A program made the translations under genes and the position numbers. Below, piece after piece: positions 19,015 to 29,978 of a stretch of DNA of 64,000 bases; position 1 is the stretch's first letter; each line of letters begins with the position of its first letter. The DNA is from Deinococcus humi (lineage in GTDB: Bacteria; Deinococcota; Deinococci; Deinococcales; Deinococcaceae). The stretch covers positions 1-64,000 of the forward strand of contig NZ_JACHFL010000019.1 in NCBI RefSeq assembly GCF_014201875.1. The letters run 5' to 3'. The notes beneath the pieces are model-generated. The model saw nothing but the letters and a program-made list of their open reading frames with translations, did no database searches and was not told the origin of the DNA.

Positions 19015-19044
19015 AGTGGGAGAGGCTTGCTCGCCTCTCCCACT
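19015..19044. terminator. Bidirectional terminator between the VanW gene and parB
   Basis: Twelve-bp perfect stem 19015-19026 / 19033-19044 with loop TTGCTC, flanked by AAAG on the left and TTTCC on the right, so it can serve both converging genes. Confidence 0.85.
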
Positions 19045-19060
19045 TTCCTATGTTTCTATT

Positions 19061-19918
19061 TTACTCCTCGGCCTCGAAGCCCAGCAGATTCAGCAGCCGG
19101 TCCAGCTCCTCGCGTGTAGAGTAATTCAGTTCCACCTTACCCTTGTCCTCGCCGGTAATGCGGACGCGGGTGCCTGTGCGGCGGCTCAGGTCCAGTTCCA
19201 GCTGGCGGTAGGTGCGCGGCGGGTTGACCTTGATCGGTGCGCTGGGGCGGGCCTTGCCCTCGCGGCGCAGCGCCTCGGCCTCGCGGACGCTCAGGCCGCG
19301 CGACGTGATCTGTTCCAGCGCCCAGGCCCGGTCCCCATCCGGCTGGGCCAGAATGGCGCGGGCGTGTCCGGCGCTGATCTGGCCTCCGTCCAATGCTCGC
19401 AGGGCCCCCTCACCCAGGGTGAGCAGCCGCAAGGCATTGGACACCGTGCTGCGGCCTTTCCCGACCGCCTGTGCCACCCCTTCCTGATTCAGTCCCTGAT
19501 CCAGCAACGCCTGGTAGGCCCGTGCCTCTTCCAGCGGTCCCAGATCCTCGCGCTGCAGGTTCTCGACGATGGCGATTTCCAGTGCCTCGCGGTCTCCCAG
19601 ATCACGGATGATCACTGGCAGCTCGGTTAGGCCCGCCAACTGACTGGCCCGCCAGCGGCGCTCTCCGGCCACGATCTCAAAGGCTTCACCGCGCGGGCGC
19701 ACCAGCAGCGGCTGGATGACACCTTTTTCCCGGATACTCTGGGCCAACTCGGCCAGCGAACTCGGCTCGAAGACCTGACGCGGCTGATACCCCGCCTGCA
19801 CGATGCGGTTGATGTTCAGAGTCTGCACGCTACCAGCGCTGTCCGCTGCGGGCGCGTCGGCCGCCGGGCGGGCCAGGAGGGCATCGAGCCCCCGTCCCAG
19901 ACTAGATTTTTTCGACAC
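19061..19918 (-). CDS. parB: Chromosome partitioning protein ParB
   Basis: CTP-dependent DNA clamp that loads at parS and spreads to help segregate the chromosome origin; 285 residues. Features: [14 protein letters not shown] at the N-terminus (ParA-interacting), box [13 protein letters not shown], the CTP/parS motif [30 protein letters not shown], and the helix-turn-helix [23 protein letters not shown]; a C-terminal dimerisation helix ends [14 protein letters not shown]. Its start overlaps the end of parA by 17 bp, so the two are translationally coupled. Two candidate parS sites lie about 2 kb away by mnmG. Confidence 0.96.
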   Translation of the reverse strand: MSKKSSLGRGLDALLARPAADAPAADSAGSVQTLNINRIVQAGYQPRQVFEPSSLAELAQSIREKGVIQPLLVRPRGEAFEIVAGERRWRASQLAGLTELPVIIRDLGDREALEIAIVENLQREDLGPLEEARAYQALLDQGLNQEGVAQAVGKGRSTVSNALRLLTLGEGALRALDGGQISAGHARAILAQPDGDRAWALEQITSRGLSVREAEALRREGKARPSAPIKVNPPRTYRQLELDLSRRTGTRVRITGEDKGKVELNYSTREELDRLLNLLGFEAEE

Positions 19919-20651
19919 GCGACATCACCTCCTCGGCCAGCCGCTTGTAGGCTGCAGCGCCGCTCGACAGGGGCGCGAAGGCGTTGATCGGTTTGGAGAA
20001 GCTGGGCGCCTCGGAAAGCCGCACGTTGCGGGGAATCACAGACCAGAACACCAGATCACCAAAGTGCTGGCGCACCATCGTCTCGACTTCCTGCGCCAGA
20101 TTGGTGCGCCCGTCGAACATGGTCAGCACCACGCCCAGCACCTGCAGACGGGGATTGAGGCCGCCCCGCACCCGCTCCACCGTTTCCATCAGTCCGGCCA
20201 GACCTTCCAGTGCGTAGTACTCGGCCTGCAGGGGAATCAGCAGGGCGTCGGCAGCGGCCAGCACATTCACAGTCAGCGGTCCCAGCGAGGGCGGCGCGTC
20301 CACCAGCACCAAGTCGTAATCGCTCAGGCCAGCCATCAGGCGGCTCAGAGCGTCGGGATCATCGGCCAGTTCCACCCCTGCCCCGGCCAGATCGGGGGTG
20401 GCGGGGAGGATATCCAACCCAGACTGATCGGTGGGGCGAATGTATTCGGCAGCGCGGTCCGGCTCTCCCAAGGCCTCGTACAGCCCTCCCTCCGCGCCGC
20501 GCTGGCCCAGGCCGCTTGTGGCGTTGCCCTGGGGGTCCATGTCCAGCAACAGCACCCGCCGCCCCCCTGCTGCCAGGTAAGCCGCCAAATTAATGGCGGT
20601 GGTGGTCTTCCCCACCCCACCCTTCTGGTTCACCAGACCCAGTACTTTCAC
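19902..20651 (-). CDS. parA: Chromosome partitioning ATPase ParA (Soj)
   Basis: Walker-type ATPase that moves ParB-parS complexes; 249 residues. It has the deviant Walker A motif [19 protein letters not shown] near the N-terminus, Walker A' [15 protein letters not shown], and Walker [15 protein letters not shown]. It is the short chromosomal form without an N-terminal HTH. Start is a GTG at 20651 preceded by GGGGCTCCA; an upstream in-frame codon would add a short unconserved extension. It belongs to the rsmG-parA-parB transcription unit. Confidence 0.96.
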   Translation of the reverse strand: MKVLGLVNQKGGVGKTTTAINLAAYLAAGGRRVLLLDMDPQGNATSGLGQRGAEGGLYEALGEPDRAAEYIRPTDQSGLDILPATPDLAGAGVELADDPDALSRLMAGLSDYDLVLVDAPPSLGPLTVNVLAAADALLIPLQAEYYALEGLAGLMETVERVRGGLNPRLQVLGVVLTMFDGRTNLAQEVETMVRQHFGDLVFWSVIPRNVRLSEAPSFSKPINAFAPLSSGAAAYKRLAEEVMSRVEKI

Positions 20652-20737
20652 TGGAGCCCCACGCCACACAGCGCCGTTTCCTGTGGCCCTCTGTTCTGCC
20701 CATCTTCCATCAAGTCAACCTCACCTTTGGTCCCACT

Positions 20738-21487
20738 CTAGCGTGCCAGCTTCTGAGGTGGAGTCCAGAAAAGAGGCTGGGCATTGGGCACGCCCTCGCG
20801 CCTGGGATACTTGGACGGCGTGGGTTTGAGCTTCTCGATGACGATCAGGGTCCGGGCGTCCCCTGAGACAGGCAATTCAAAGGGATCGACCACCTGAACT
20901 TTGCCGCCCACCTCGCCAGCCGCCCGGCGGCCAGCGTTTAATTCCTCGGGGGTGATGGCCCCCTTCTGGGCCACAAGCAGCCCACCCTCACGCAACAGGG
21001 GTAGAGCCAACTCGGCTAACACTGGTAAAGATGCCACAGCCCGCACCACCACCCGGTCATAGCGGTCCCGGTGATCGGCGCTGCGTCCAAGTGCCTCGGC
21101 GCGGCCCACCAGTGGCGTGACCTGAGACAGGCCAAGTTGCACCGCCGTGTCACGCACAAACTCGACCTTCTTGCGGATGGAATCGACTGGCGTGAACTGC
21201 AGCTGTGGCTTCACCAGCGCCAGAGGAAAGGTGGGGAAGCCAGCTCCAGTTCCCAGATCCATGACGGTGAGCGGCCCCTCTAGGTAGCTTCCGCGCAGAC
21301 AGGTCAGCGAATCCACGAAATGCTTGAGGACAATGTCCTCCTCGGTTCTCAGGGCCGTCAGATTAAGCCGCTCATTTCCCTCTTGAAGCAGCGTGAACAG
21401 CTGTTCGAATGCAGGAAGTTGAGCTTCAATTTCCACGCCAAGTATCCCGGCACCGCGCCTCAGCAATTCCAGTCCGTCGCGGTTCAC
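20738..21487 (-). CDS. rsmG: 16S rRNA (guanine527-N7)-methyltransferase
   Basis: RsmG/GidB, a SAM-dependent enzyme that methylates N7 of G527 in 16S rRNA; loss gives low-level streptomycin resistance. 249 residues with [24 protein letters not shown], the SAM motif [20 protein letters not shown] and [11 protein letters not shown]. The start is a GTG whose bases overlap the TGA of the upstream LAGLIDADG-like ORF (4-bp overlap), indicating translational coupling. The mnmG-rsmG-parA-parB order is the classic near-origin set, here interrupted by that extra ORF. Confidence 0.95.
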   Translation of the reverse strand: MNRDGLELLRRGAGILGVEIEAQLPAFEQLFTLLQEGNERLNLTALRTEEDIVLKHFVDSLTCLRGSYLEGPLTVMDLGTGAGFPTFPLALVKPQLQFTPVDSIRKKVEFVRDTAVQLGLSQVTPLVGRAEALGRSADHRDRYDRVVVRAVASLPVLAELALPLLREGGLLVAQKGAITPEELNAGRRAAGEVGGKVQVVDPFELPVSGDARTLIVIEKLKPTPSKYPRREGVPNAQPLFWTPPQKLAR

Positions 21488-21804
21488 AGGCCATACCTCA
21501 CTTTCATATCGGTGTACCGTTCATAGACATGTTCGTCAATCTCCTTGAAGGGCAGACGGTCCAGTAGTGGCAGCAGCGTCTCGCGTAACACCTCGCCCCG
21601 CGCCATCCATTGAAAATAGCTGCGCCCTCCGTGCTCATAGGGACCGTAAAGCTTGGAGCCAGGGCAGAGCCTGAGCAGGGTCTCAAATAGCTTTTGATGC
21701 CGGGTATGCATCCGTAACGTGACCTGCGGCTGCTTACCATCACCACCGAAGTGCCCCTCGCCAATCAGGATGCCCAAAAGCAGCCCCTCTTCAAATGTGT
21801 TCAC
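21484..21804 (-). CDS. LAGLIDADG-like endonuclease-fold protein, unknown function
   Basis: 106 residues. [15 protein letters not shown] near the N-terminus matches the LAGLIDADG helix pattern (x-L-x-G-x-x-x-G-E-G-x-F), keeping the catalytic acidic residue of GEG; the rest ([45 protein letters not shown]) follows the beta-beta-alpha layout of a single LAGLIDADG domain. It is not inside an intron or intein: it is a free ORF between mnmG and rsmG, coupled to rsmG. The GTG at 21804 has GGAGGACAG just upstream; in-frame codons further up run through a parS repeat. A single-domain protein would act as a dimer, as an endonuclease or, if decayed, as a DNA-binding or WhiA-like regulator. Function is unknown. 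Confidence 0.65.
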   Translation of the reverse strand: MNTFEEGLLLGILIGEGHFGGDGKQPQVTLRMHTRHQKLFETLLRLCPGSKLYGPYEHGGRSYFQWMARGEVLRETLLPLLDRLPFKEIDEHVYERYTDMKVRYGL

Positions 21805-21816
21805 TCCTGTCCTCCA

Positions 21817-21845
21817 TTGTTTCACCGTCAAGTTTCCCGTGAAAC
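21817..21845. repeat. 29-bp direct repeat, copy 1 (parS-containing)
   Basis: Identical to 21913-21941. It starts TTGTTTCACCG and ends TTTCCCGTGAAAC, so it has outer GTTTCAC...GTGAAAC inversion and contains a parS core. Lies before the start of the LAGLIDADG-like gene. Confidence 0.85.
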
Positions 21846-21846
21846 A
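21831..21846. promoter_or_regulatory. parS site 1 (ParB-binding)
   Basis: AGTTTCCCGTGAAACA matches 15 of 16 positions of the TGTTTCCCGTGAAACA type of bacterial parS. Close to parAB on the same arm of the origin, as expected for a chromosomal centromere. Confidence 0.8.
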
Positions 21847-21878
21847 GAGGGGGCGTCAAGGGGGCGGGAGGGGTGCAC

Positions 21879-21900
21879 AAAAAAGCGAGCCGAAGCTCGC
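21879..21900 (-). terminator. Intrinsic terminator of mnmG with UUCG tetraloop
   Basis: Read on the minus strand: GCGAGC-TTCG-GCTCGC followed by six T. It lies between the two parS repeats and ends the mnmG transcript. Confidence 0.92.
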
Positions 21901-21912
21901 CCGATACTCAAC

Positions 21913-21941
21913 TTGTTTCACCGTCAAGTTTCCCGTGAAAC
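21913..21941. repeat. 29-bp direct repeat, copy 2 (parS-containing, overlaps mnmG stop)
   Basis: Exact copy of 21817-21845. Its right half (from 21924) encodes the last codons and stop of mnmG. Confidence 0.85.
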
Positions 21942-23732
21942 GCCATATTTCTTCAGATACACCAGCAAGGCCCCGATATCTGCGTGGCGCACCCCGGAAA
22001 TTCGCGCCGCCTGCTCCAGAGTGGCAGGGCGACTTCTGCCCAGCTTTTCACGGGCTTCGTTGGACAGCGCGGGTACGGTCGAATAATCCACACCGTCCAG
22101 TTGCGTGTTACGGGCTCGTGCCTCTGCCCTCAGTTGTTGACGGGCCCGTTCGATGTAGCCTGCATACTTGACCCGGATCTCAACGGCCTCGCGTTCGGCA
22201 GCGTCAAGCTCAGTTGGGACTCGAATGCCCAGAGCCTCCACATCCGCCAGATAAAACTCCGGGCGACGCAGCCATGCATCTCCGGTATGTCCGTTGCTTC
22301 GTTGTGCCGCCAGTGAGTCCACCGCATCGCCAATGCGCCCATATTTGGCCTGCACCCTGGCCACCTCTGCGTCCGGAACCAGTCCTAGCCTGTGGCCCAG
22401 CGAGGTCAGGCGTTCATCGGCATTGTCCTGACGAACCAGCAGACGGTGCTCCACGCGGCTGGTCATCATGCGGTACGGTTCGTCACTGCCCTTGAAGACC
22501 AGATCGTCCAGCAGCACACCGAGATAACCCGTTTCGCGGCCAATCGGTTCAGTCTTGAGATCAAGCGCCCGGCGTGCAGCTGCCGTTCCTGCAACCAGCC
22601 CCTGCGCCGCCGCTTCCTCGTAACCGCTGGTCCCATTGATCTGACCAGCGGTGAACACGCCGGGCAATAGGCGCGACTCCATGTTCAGGGTCAGTTCAGT
22701 GGAATCCACCACGTCGTACTCGACGGCATAGGCATACCGCTGCACTACCGCCCGCTCGAAGCCAGGCAACGTCCGGACCAGCTGGTCCTGCAGGTACGGC
22801 GGCAGCGAGGAGCTGAAGCCTTGCAGGTACACCTCACTCGTCTGAATACCGTCCGGCTCCACGAATAGCAGGTGGCGGTTATGGTGGGCGAAGCGAACGA
22901 CCTTGTCCTCAATGCTCGGGCAGTAGCGTGGTCCCCGCCCCTCAATGTCGCCTGAAAACATCGGGGATTCCTGCAGGTTCTCGTGAATCAGCTGGTGGGT
23001 CTGCGGCGTTGTGTAGGTCTGCCAAGTGGGCGACTCCTGGGCACGCGGGCCGGGGGAACCGGTAAATCCACGGGGCTGAGGATCGGCAGGAATCTCAAGG
23101 AGCGCCGCGAAATTCACCGAGTCTGCCCGGACACGGGGAGGAGTGCCGGTCTTGAAGCGTTTGAGAACGTGCCCAGCGCGCTCCAATGGCGCAGACAGGA
23201 AACGCGAGGGCGGTTCGCCCTGTCTACCCTCGGCACGCGATTGCCGCCCGTACCACGTGACGGCCCGCATAAACGTTCCCGCCGCGACCACCACGCTGCG
23301 GCAGGGGAGACGGCGGCCGTCAGTGGTCACCACCAACCAGCCGCCGTGTCCGTCCAATTCCAAGTCAGCGGCCTCGCCACGGATAACCTCGATTTCGGGT
23401 TGGCCGAAGATGACCGCTTGGGCACGCTCGGCATAGGCATCACGCTCGTTCTGGACGCGCAGGGACTGAACGGCGGGACCCTTGCTGGCATTCAGGACAC
23501 GGGTGTGGATGGCAGTGTCATCGGCCAGCCGCCCCATCAGGCCACCCAGCGCCTGGATCTCAAAAACCAGCTGGCTCTTGCCTGGGCCGCCCACGGCCGG
23601 GTTGCAGGGCATCCGACCTACCGTTGCCGGATTGCCCACCAGCAGGCCCACCCGCGAGAATTTGGCGGCGGCCCACGCCGCCTCCAGGCCAGCGTGGCCT
23701 CCACCAATCACGATCACATTCCAGCCACTCAT
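21924..23732 (-). CDS. mnmG: tRNA uridine-5-carboxymethylaminomethyl modification enzyme MnmG (GidA)
   Basis: FAD-dependent partner of MnmE that installs the cmnm5 group at U34 of several tRNAs; 602 residues, family length. Motifs: FAD-binding [76 protein letters not shown], and the C-terminal [16 protein letters not shown]. The ATG at 23732 is 7 nt after TACACT (23740-23745), a leaderless layout. The final codons coincide with a parS site. No mnmE gene is in the window. Confidence 0.95.
   Translation of the reverse strand: MSGWNVIVIGGGHAGLEAAWAAAKFSRVGLLVGNPATVGRMPCNPAVGGPGKSQLVFEIQALGGLMGRLADDTAIHTRVLNASKGPAVQSLRVQNERDAYAERAQAVIFGQPEIEVIRGEAADLELDGHGGWLVVTTDGRRLPCRSVVVAAGTFMRAVTWYGRQSRAEGRQGEPPSRFLSAPLERAGHVLKRFKTGTPPRVRADSVNFAALLEIPADPQPRGFTGSPGPRAQESPTWQTYTTPQTHQLIHENLQESPMFSGDIEGRGPRYCPSIEDKVVRFAHHNRHLLFVEPDGIQTSEVYLQGFSSSLPPYLQDQLVRTLPGFERAVVQRYAYAVEYDVVDSTELTLNMESRLLPGVFTAGQINGTSGYEEAAAQGLVAGTAAARRALDLKTEPIGRETGYLGVLLDDLVFKGSDEPYRMMTSRVEHRLLVRQDNADERLTSLGHRLGLVPDAEVARVQAKYGRIGDAVDSLAAQRSNGHTGDAWLRRPEFYLADVEALGIRVPTELDAAEREAVEIRVKYAGYIERARQQLRAEARARNTQLDGVDYSTVPALSNEAREKLGRSRPATLEQAARISGVRHADIGALLVYLKKYGVSRET
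21927..21942. promoter_or_regulatory. parS site 2, embedded in the mnmG coding end
   Basis: AGTTTCCCGTGAAACG, a 14-of-16 match to the parS consensus, lies entirely within the mnmG frame and is translated as the C-terminal VSRET. Confidence 0.78.
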
Positions 23733-23879
23733 CCCGCCGAGTGTAACGGCCTTCCCAGACATGGACGGTGATCCGTATCGCGGGACAGAGAGGGCGAAGA
23801 GTCATGGTTTGAGGGAAAGGAGACGAGGTCAAGCTTAACTTCATCTGGCCTTGAGCTATGGCAGCTCTTACAATCGGGC

Positions 23880-25481
23880 ATGGACTTCGCCACTCTCCGG
23901 GCCGACCTGATCGGCACTGACGCCGTGATTCGCACGCCCTTTGGAGAGCGCCAGGTCACTTACGCCGACTACGTGGCCTCCGGACGGGCATTGCGGAGTG
24001 TGGAGGAACGGATCACGACGCTTGCATTGCCGCTGTACGCCAATACCCACACCGAGGACAGTGCCACCGGCGCGCACAGCACCCACCTGTCGCAGCAGGC
24101 CGCCGATTACATCCGGGCTCAGCTGGGCGGGGACGCGACGTGCAAACTGGTGTTCTGCGGTTCAGGCAGTACGGCGGCGGTGCGGCGCATTCAGGACATT
24201 CTGGGCCTGACCGTGGGCGGGGATCACCGCGCCACCGTGCTCGCCTCCATGCCCGAACACGAGCGGCCAGTGGTATTCGTCGGCCCCTATGAACACCACA
24301 GCAATGAAATAAGCTGGCGCGAGACGCTGGCCGAGGTGGTGGAGTTACCCCTCTGCGACAGGGGCAATTTGGATCTGGACGCGCTGGTTACGGCGCTCAA
24401 GGCCCCGCAATACGCCCGTCGCCCCAAGATCGGCTCCTTCAGCGCGGCCAGCAACGTTACCGGCCTGCTGACCGATACCCGTACGGTGGCGCGGATCCTG
24501 CACCAGCATGGGGCCTATGCCTTCTTCGACTTCGCGGCCAGCGGCCCTTACGTCAAAATTGATATGAAGCCGGGCAAGGCAGACGGTTACGACGCGGTCT
24601 TCCTCAGCCCGCACAAGTTCGTGGGCGGACCGGGGACGCCGGGGCTGCTGTGTTTTCAGGACCATCTGTATCACCTGAATGTGCCCAGCACGGCGGGTGG
24701 CGGCACGGTCCGGTATGTCAGCCGCACCAAGCAGGTCTACATCGAGGATATCGAGGCCCGCGAAGATGCCGGCACTCCCGCCATCCTGGGAAAAATCCGC
24801 ACCGCACTGGCCTTCAAGATCAAGGAGGAGCTGGGCACCGACACCCTGACTGCGCGGGAACACGAGCTGTTCACGCGGGCGCTGAAGCGGCTGGCCAGCA
24901 ATGACCGTGTCCAGTTGCTGGGCAATCCGGACGCTCCACGATTGGCTTTCCTATCGTTCCTGGTCAAGACGCCCGATGGCGCTATGCTCCACCCGCGCCT
25001 GGTGGTCCGCCTGCTCAATGACCTGTTCGGTATCCAGGCGCGCGGCGGCTGTGCCTGCGCCGGACCGTACGGCCATGTGCTGCTGAACATCGACGAGGAA
25101 CGCAGTGAGCGCTATGCACAGTGTGCACTCTCCAACATCGACAGCATCAAACCCGGCTGGACCCGGCTGAATCTCGCCCCGTGGGCCAGCGATGAGGAAG
25201 TGGACTTTCTCCTGAGCGCCGTGGAATTCGTGGCCGAATATGGTGCACGCTTCCTGCCCCTCTACGAATTCGACTGGATGAGTGGAGCGTGGACCCACCC
25301 ACAGGACGAGGCACCGATGGATCTGTTCGGAATTCAGCGTCCACAGACGGGAATTGGTGAGGTGCCGTATGCATCCTATCTGGCAGAAGCCCAGCGGCTT
25401 GTAGAAGCCTTGGCACCGATAGGGAAGAGGAGAGCCGTCCCCGAATATGTCCCCACTGATCTGGTCTTTTTCGCGCACTGA
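23880..25481 (+). CDS. Class V aminotransferase (cysteine desulfurase/selenocysteine lyase-like)
   Basis: PLP enzyme of 533 residues, longer than IscS/SufS (about 400) because of a C-terminal extension. Motifs: YADYVASGR at the start, NTHTEDSATGAHST, GPYEHHSNEISWRE with the PLP-stacking His, FFDFAASGPYVKID (the Asp that binds the pyridine N), and the PLP lysine K246 in LSPHKFVGGPGTPGLL. RGGCACAGPYGH carries Cys residues in the active-site loop. Substrate unknown: cysteine desulfuration is possible, but this long subgroup is uncharacterised as far as I know. TACAAT (23869-23874) lies 5 nt before the ATG, suggesting a leaderless or near-leaderless start. No suf or isc genes adjoin. Confidence 0.8.
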   Translation: MDFATLRADLIGTDAVIRTPFGERQVTYADYVASGRALRSVEERITTLALPLYANTHTEDSATGAHSTHLSQQAADYIRAQLGGDATCKLVFCGSGSTAAVRRIQDILGLTVGGDHRATVLASMPEHERPVVFVGPYEHHSNEISWRETLAEVVELPLCDRGNLDLDALVTALKAPQYARRPKIGSFSAASNVTGLLTDTRTVARILHQHGAYAFFDFAASGPYVKIDMKPGKADGYDAVFLSPHKFVGGPGTPGLLCFQDHLYHLNVPSTAGGGTVRYVSRTKQVYIEDIEAREDAGTPAILGKIRTALAFKIKEELGTDTLTAREHELFTRALKRLASNDRVQLLGNPDAPRLAFLSFLVKTPDGAMLHPRLVVRLLNDLFGIQARGGCACAGPYGHVLLNIDEERSERYAQCALSNIDSIKPGWTRLNLAPWASDEEVDFLLSAVEFVAEYGARFLPLYEFDWMSGAWTHPQDEAPMDLFGIQRPQTGIGEVPYASYLAEAQRLVEALAPIGKRRAVPEYVPTDLVFFAH

Positions 25482-25582
25482 AAGGAAGATCCACCTTTCT
25501 CCCCCACGACGCAGGTCAGGGCCGTCCAAATTCACTGGACAGCTCTGACCTCTTTTCTTCCCATGGCCAGCAGCTAGAATGC

Positions 25583-25596
25583 CTAACGCCCGTTAG
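25583..25596. promoter_or_regulatory. Perfect palindromic operator before the 2-oxoacid dehydrogenase genes
   Basis: CTAACG-CC-CGTTAG, 6+6 inverted repeat with 2-bp spacer, 30 bp before the E1-alpha ATG. It fits CNAACGNNCGTTNG, which I recall as the operator of the TetR-family repressor PaaR of Thermus thermophilus; a TetR-type repressor is therefore likely. A -10-like TAGAAT (25575-25580) adjoins it. Confidence 0.5.
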
Positions 25597-25625
25597 TTTA
25601 GACATGCGTCAGACAAATTCCGCCG

Positions 25626-26836
<1,211 letters not shown>

Positions 26837-26840
<4 letters not shown>

Positions 26841-27856
26841 CCGCCACCCAGGAAAGACAGGACATGAAAGCCGCCTCGGAGCCCCGCACCATCAACCTGA
26901 TCACCGCCGTGACCGAGGCGCTGCATGAAGAGATGGAACGCGACAGCCGGGTGGTGCTGTTCGGACAGGACGTGGGCGCGCGCGGCGGCGTCTTCATGGC
27001 GACTGCCGGGTTGCAAGCCACGTTCGGCAAGGAGCGCGTGTTTGACACCCCGCTCAGCGAGGCCAGCATCGTGGGCGCGGCGGTGGGCATGGCCGTGCGC
27101 GGGCTACGGCCCGTGGCCGAGATTCAGTTTGCCGACTACATGGGGCCGGGCTTCGATCAGATCATCAGTCAGGCGGCCAAGATGCGGTACCGCAGCGGCG
27201 GCCAGTACAGCGCGCCGCTGGTGATCCGTACCCCGTCCGGCGGCGGCGTCAAGGGCGGGCATCACCACAGCCAGAGTCCCGAGAGCTACTACACCCACAC
27301 CCCAGGCCTGAAAGTGGTGATGCCCAGCACGCCCTACGACGCCAAGGGGCTGCTCAAGGCGGCCATTCGCGGTGAGGACCCGGTAATCTTCTTCGAACCC
27401 AAACGGCTGTACCGCGCCTCCAAGGGCGAGGTGCCGGGCCACGACTACACGGTCAAGATCGGTGAGGCCGCAGTCCGTCGTGAGGGCAGCGACCTGAGCC
27501 TGATCGGCTACGGCGGCGTGATGCCTGATCTGGAACGCGCCGCCGACGCGCTGGAGACCGAGGGCGTGAGTGTGGAGGTCATTGACCTGCGCAGCCTCGT
27601 CCCCTGGGACAGGGAACTGGTGGTCGACAGCGTGCAGAAGACGGGCCGCGCCGTGCTGGTCAGTGAGGCCCCGCGCATCAGCAACTTCATGGGCGAGGTG
27701 GCGTATGCCATTCAGGACGCCGCCTTCGACTCGCTGCTGGCCCCGATCGGTCAGGTGGCGGGCTTCGACATTCCGTATCCCTACGTGCAGGACAAGATCT
27801 ATCTGCCCGGTCCTAACCGCATCACGGCGGCCTGCGTGCAGGCCCTGAACTATTAA
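26837..27856 (+). CDS. bkdA2: Branched-chain 2-oxoacid dehydrogenase E1 beta subunit
   Basis: Transketolase-like beta chain of the heterotetrameric E1, 339 residues. It has [40 protein letters not shown], the conserved [17 protein letters not shown] with the ThDP-interacting Glu, [15 protein letters not shown], and the C-terminal domain [13 protein letters not shown]. Overlaps E1-alpha in an ATGA, so the two subunits are made in equal amounts. E2 follows after a small membrane protein. No E3 (lipoamide dehydrogenase) is in the window; one must be supplied from elsewhere. Confidence 0.93.
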
Positions 27857-27895
27857 CGTTCTGCCCCGGCCCACATTGAGCGTTAGGCTGCGGCC

Positions 27896-28135
27896 ATGAA
27901 GCTGAATCCCGACCTGCTGCGCCCGCTGCTGGGCACCCTGGGCCTGATGATCGGCTTCGGCGTCTACGCCGTGGCGGGCGACCTGCCCCAGCCCTGGCAA
28001 CGCCTGAGCATCGGGGCGATGTTCGTCCTGCTGGGGATCAGCGCCTTCGTGTACGCCCGGGGCGAACGCTGGATCCAAGTTCTGGGGGGCGTGCTGGCGC
28101 TCTACGGCGTCCTGCGGGCCTTCGTGATCGGATAG
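27896..28135 (+). CDS. Small two-helix membrane protein, unknown function
   Basis: 79 residues with hydrophobic segments at about 10-28 (PLLGTLGLMIGFGVYAVAG), 38-54 and 60-77 (VLGGVLALYGVLRAFVIG). No recognised family. TAGGCT (27884-27889) lies 6 nt before its ATG and there is no Shine-Dalgarno, so it appears to have its own leaderless transcript inside the dehydrogenase gene group. Its position between E1-beta and E2 may be incidental. Confidence 0.65.
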   Translation: MKLNPDLLRPLLGTLGLMIGFGVYAVAGDLPQPWQRLSIGAMFVLLGISAFVYARGERWIQVLGGVLALYGVLRAFVIG

Positions 28136-28208
28136 CAGAGGCAGCGGGTCCGTTTGCCTTTCCACTGTTCCCACAACCAACAACCACATCCCACATCTGA
28201 GGTAATCC

Positions 28209-29816
28209 GTGAAAGAAATTCTGCTCCCCGAACTGGCCGAAAGCGTTGTCGAAGGCGAAATCCTGAAATGGCTGGTGGAAGAGGGCGACACGATCGCGCT
28301 GGAACAACCGCTGTGCGAGGTCATGACCGACAAGGTGACCGTGGAACTGCCCAGTCCTGCGGCGGGCGTCCTGAGCAAGCGCATGGCACAGGAGGGCGAT
28401 GTGGTGGCCGTCCACGCCGTCATCGCCCTGATCGATGAGGGGGGAGAGGCAGGCGCAGCCGCCCCCCCCCGTTCTGAAACAGCCCAGACTAAGCAGCCCA
28501 GCCCCACGCAGGCCATTCAGGACAGCGGCGAGAACCCTGGCACTGCCGAAGTCCAGCTGCCGCCTCAGGCGCAGGAGGAGCGCGATCAGATGACCGGCAA
28601 CGAGGACGATGCGGGCGGCAGCATCGTGGAGGCCGGCCACATGAAGGGTGGCGACGACGATTCCACCAGCCTGTTCAAGGCCTTCGCGTCGGATGAGCAG
28701 GTGAAGGTGCAGGGACTGGGCAGCCGCAGCGGCAGCGGTGCACCGGGCAGTTACACCGCCGGAACGGGCACCCTGAACCGCGAGCCGACGCCGTCCTCCG
28801 CCCGGACCGACGGCCGCGTGCTGGCCGTGCCCGCCGCGCGTCAACTGGCCCGCGAGATGAACATCGATCTGGCACAGGTACAGGGCAGCGGTCCCAACGG
28901 ACGCATCCGCGTGCAGGACGTGATGGCGCATGGGCAGGCCGCTGGAGGGCAGGCCGCCACCCCTCAGGCCGCCCCGGCGCAACCCCAGCCGCAGGCCTCT
29001 CAACCTCAAGCGGCTCCGGCTCCGGCCAGCTCACCGCAGCCCGCCGCGAAGGGGACCGGCGGCCTGCCCGTCGCGGCCGTGCAATACCGCACGCCCAAGG
29101 GCTACGAACACCTGGAAGACCGGGTGCCGCTGCGGGGCATGCGCCGGGCCATCAGCAACCAGATGCAGGCCAGCCACCTGTACACCGTCCGCACCCTGAC
29201 CGTGGACGAGGTCAACCTGACCAAGCTGGTGGAGTTCCGCAGCCGGGTCAAGGACGAGGCGGCGGCGGCGGGCGTCAAGCTGTCGTACCTGCCCTTCATT
29301 TTCAAGGCGGTCACGGCAGCCCTCAAGAAGTACCCCAGCCTGAACACCTCCTTCGACGAGGCCAGCGGCGAGATTGTCCAGAAGCGTTACTATAACATGG
29401 GCATGGCCGTCGCCACCGAAGCGGGCCTGACTGTTCCGGTCCTGAAGGATGTGAACCAGAAGAGCATCTTTGAACTGGCGCGCGAGGTCGTCGATCTGGC
29501 CGGCCGCGCGGGGGCCGGCAAACTGGCCGCGGACGAACTGGCGGGCAGCACCTTCTCGATCACCAATATCGGCTCGATCGGCGCGCTGTTCTCGTTCCCG
29601 ATCATTAACGTGCCCGACGCCGCCATCCTGGGCATCCACAGCATCGTCAAGCGGCCCATCGTGGATGAGCATGACAACATCGTGGTGGCGCATATGATGT
29701 ACCTGAGCCTGTCTTTCGACCACCGCCTGGTGGACGGCGCAGAGGCGGCACGCTTCTGCAAAGAGGTGATCCGCTTGCTGGAAAACCCGGACCGGCTGAT
29801 GCTGGAAGCGATGTAA
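28209..29816 (+). CDS. bkdB: Branched-chain 2-oxoacid dehydrogenase E2 (dihydrolipoamide acyltransferase)
   Basis: Core acyltransferase, 535 residues. Domain order: one lipoyl domain (1-80) with lipoyl-lysine K42 in VMTDKVTVELP; a long Ala/Pro/Glu-rich linker (about 80-200); peripheral subunit-binding domain (about 203-240; AVPAARQLAREMNIDLAQVQ, GPNGRIRVQDVM); a second Pro/Ala/Gln linker; catalytic domain from about 300, with RGMRRAISNQM and the active-site SFDHRLVDGAEAARF (His near residue 504). The GTG at 28209 follows GAGGTAATCC. The 2-oxoacid specificity is inferred from the E1 partners. Confidence 0.92.
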   Translation: MKEILLPELAESVVEGEILKWLVEEGDTIALEQPLCEVMTDKVTVELPSPAAGVLSKRMAQEGDVVAVHAVIALIDEGGEAGAAAPPRSETAQTKQPSPTQAIQDSGENPGTAEVQLPPQAQEERDQMTGNEDDAGGSIVEAGHMKGGDDDSTSLFKAFASDEQVKVQGLGSRSGSGAPGSYTAGTGTLNREPTPSSARTDGRVLAVPAARQLAREMNIDLAQVQGSGPNGRIRVQDVMAHGQAAGGQAATPQAAPAQPQPQASQPQAAPAPASSPQPAAKGTGGLPVAAVQYRTPKGYEHLEDRVPLRGMRRAISNQMQASHLYTVRTLTVDEVNLTKLVEFRSRVKDEAAAAGVKLSYLPFIFKAVTAALKKYPSLNTSFDEASGEIVQKRYYNMGMAVATEAGLTVPVLKDVNQKSIFELAREVVDLAGRAGAGKLAADELAGSTFSITNIGSIGALFSFPIINVPDAAILGIHSIVKRPIVDEHDNIVVAHMMYLSLSFDHRLVDGAEAARFCKEVIRLLENPDRLMLEAM

Positions 29817-29978
29817 TCGCATCCACCGTCGCGATCCCCAAGCTGACCTAAAGGTGCGCCCGCGATTCGTCAAGGGCGCATCAGCTTGAAAGAATAAAGT
29901 GGAGCGTCGGGAGAGTCCGCTGCGGCCCCCTGCCCCCTCCTTTCACCCCTTTCCAGGAGACTTCGTTACACTGCCATG

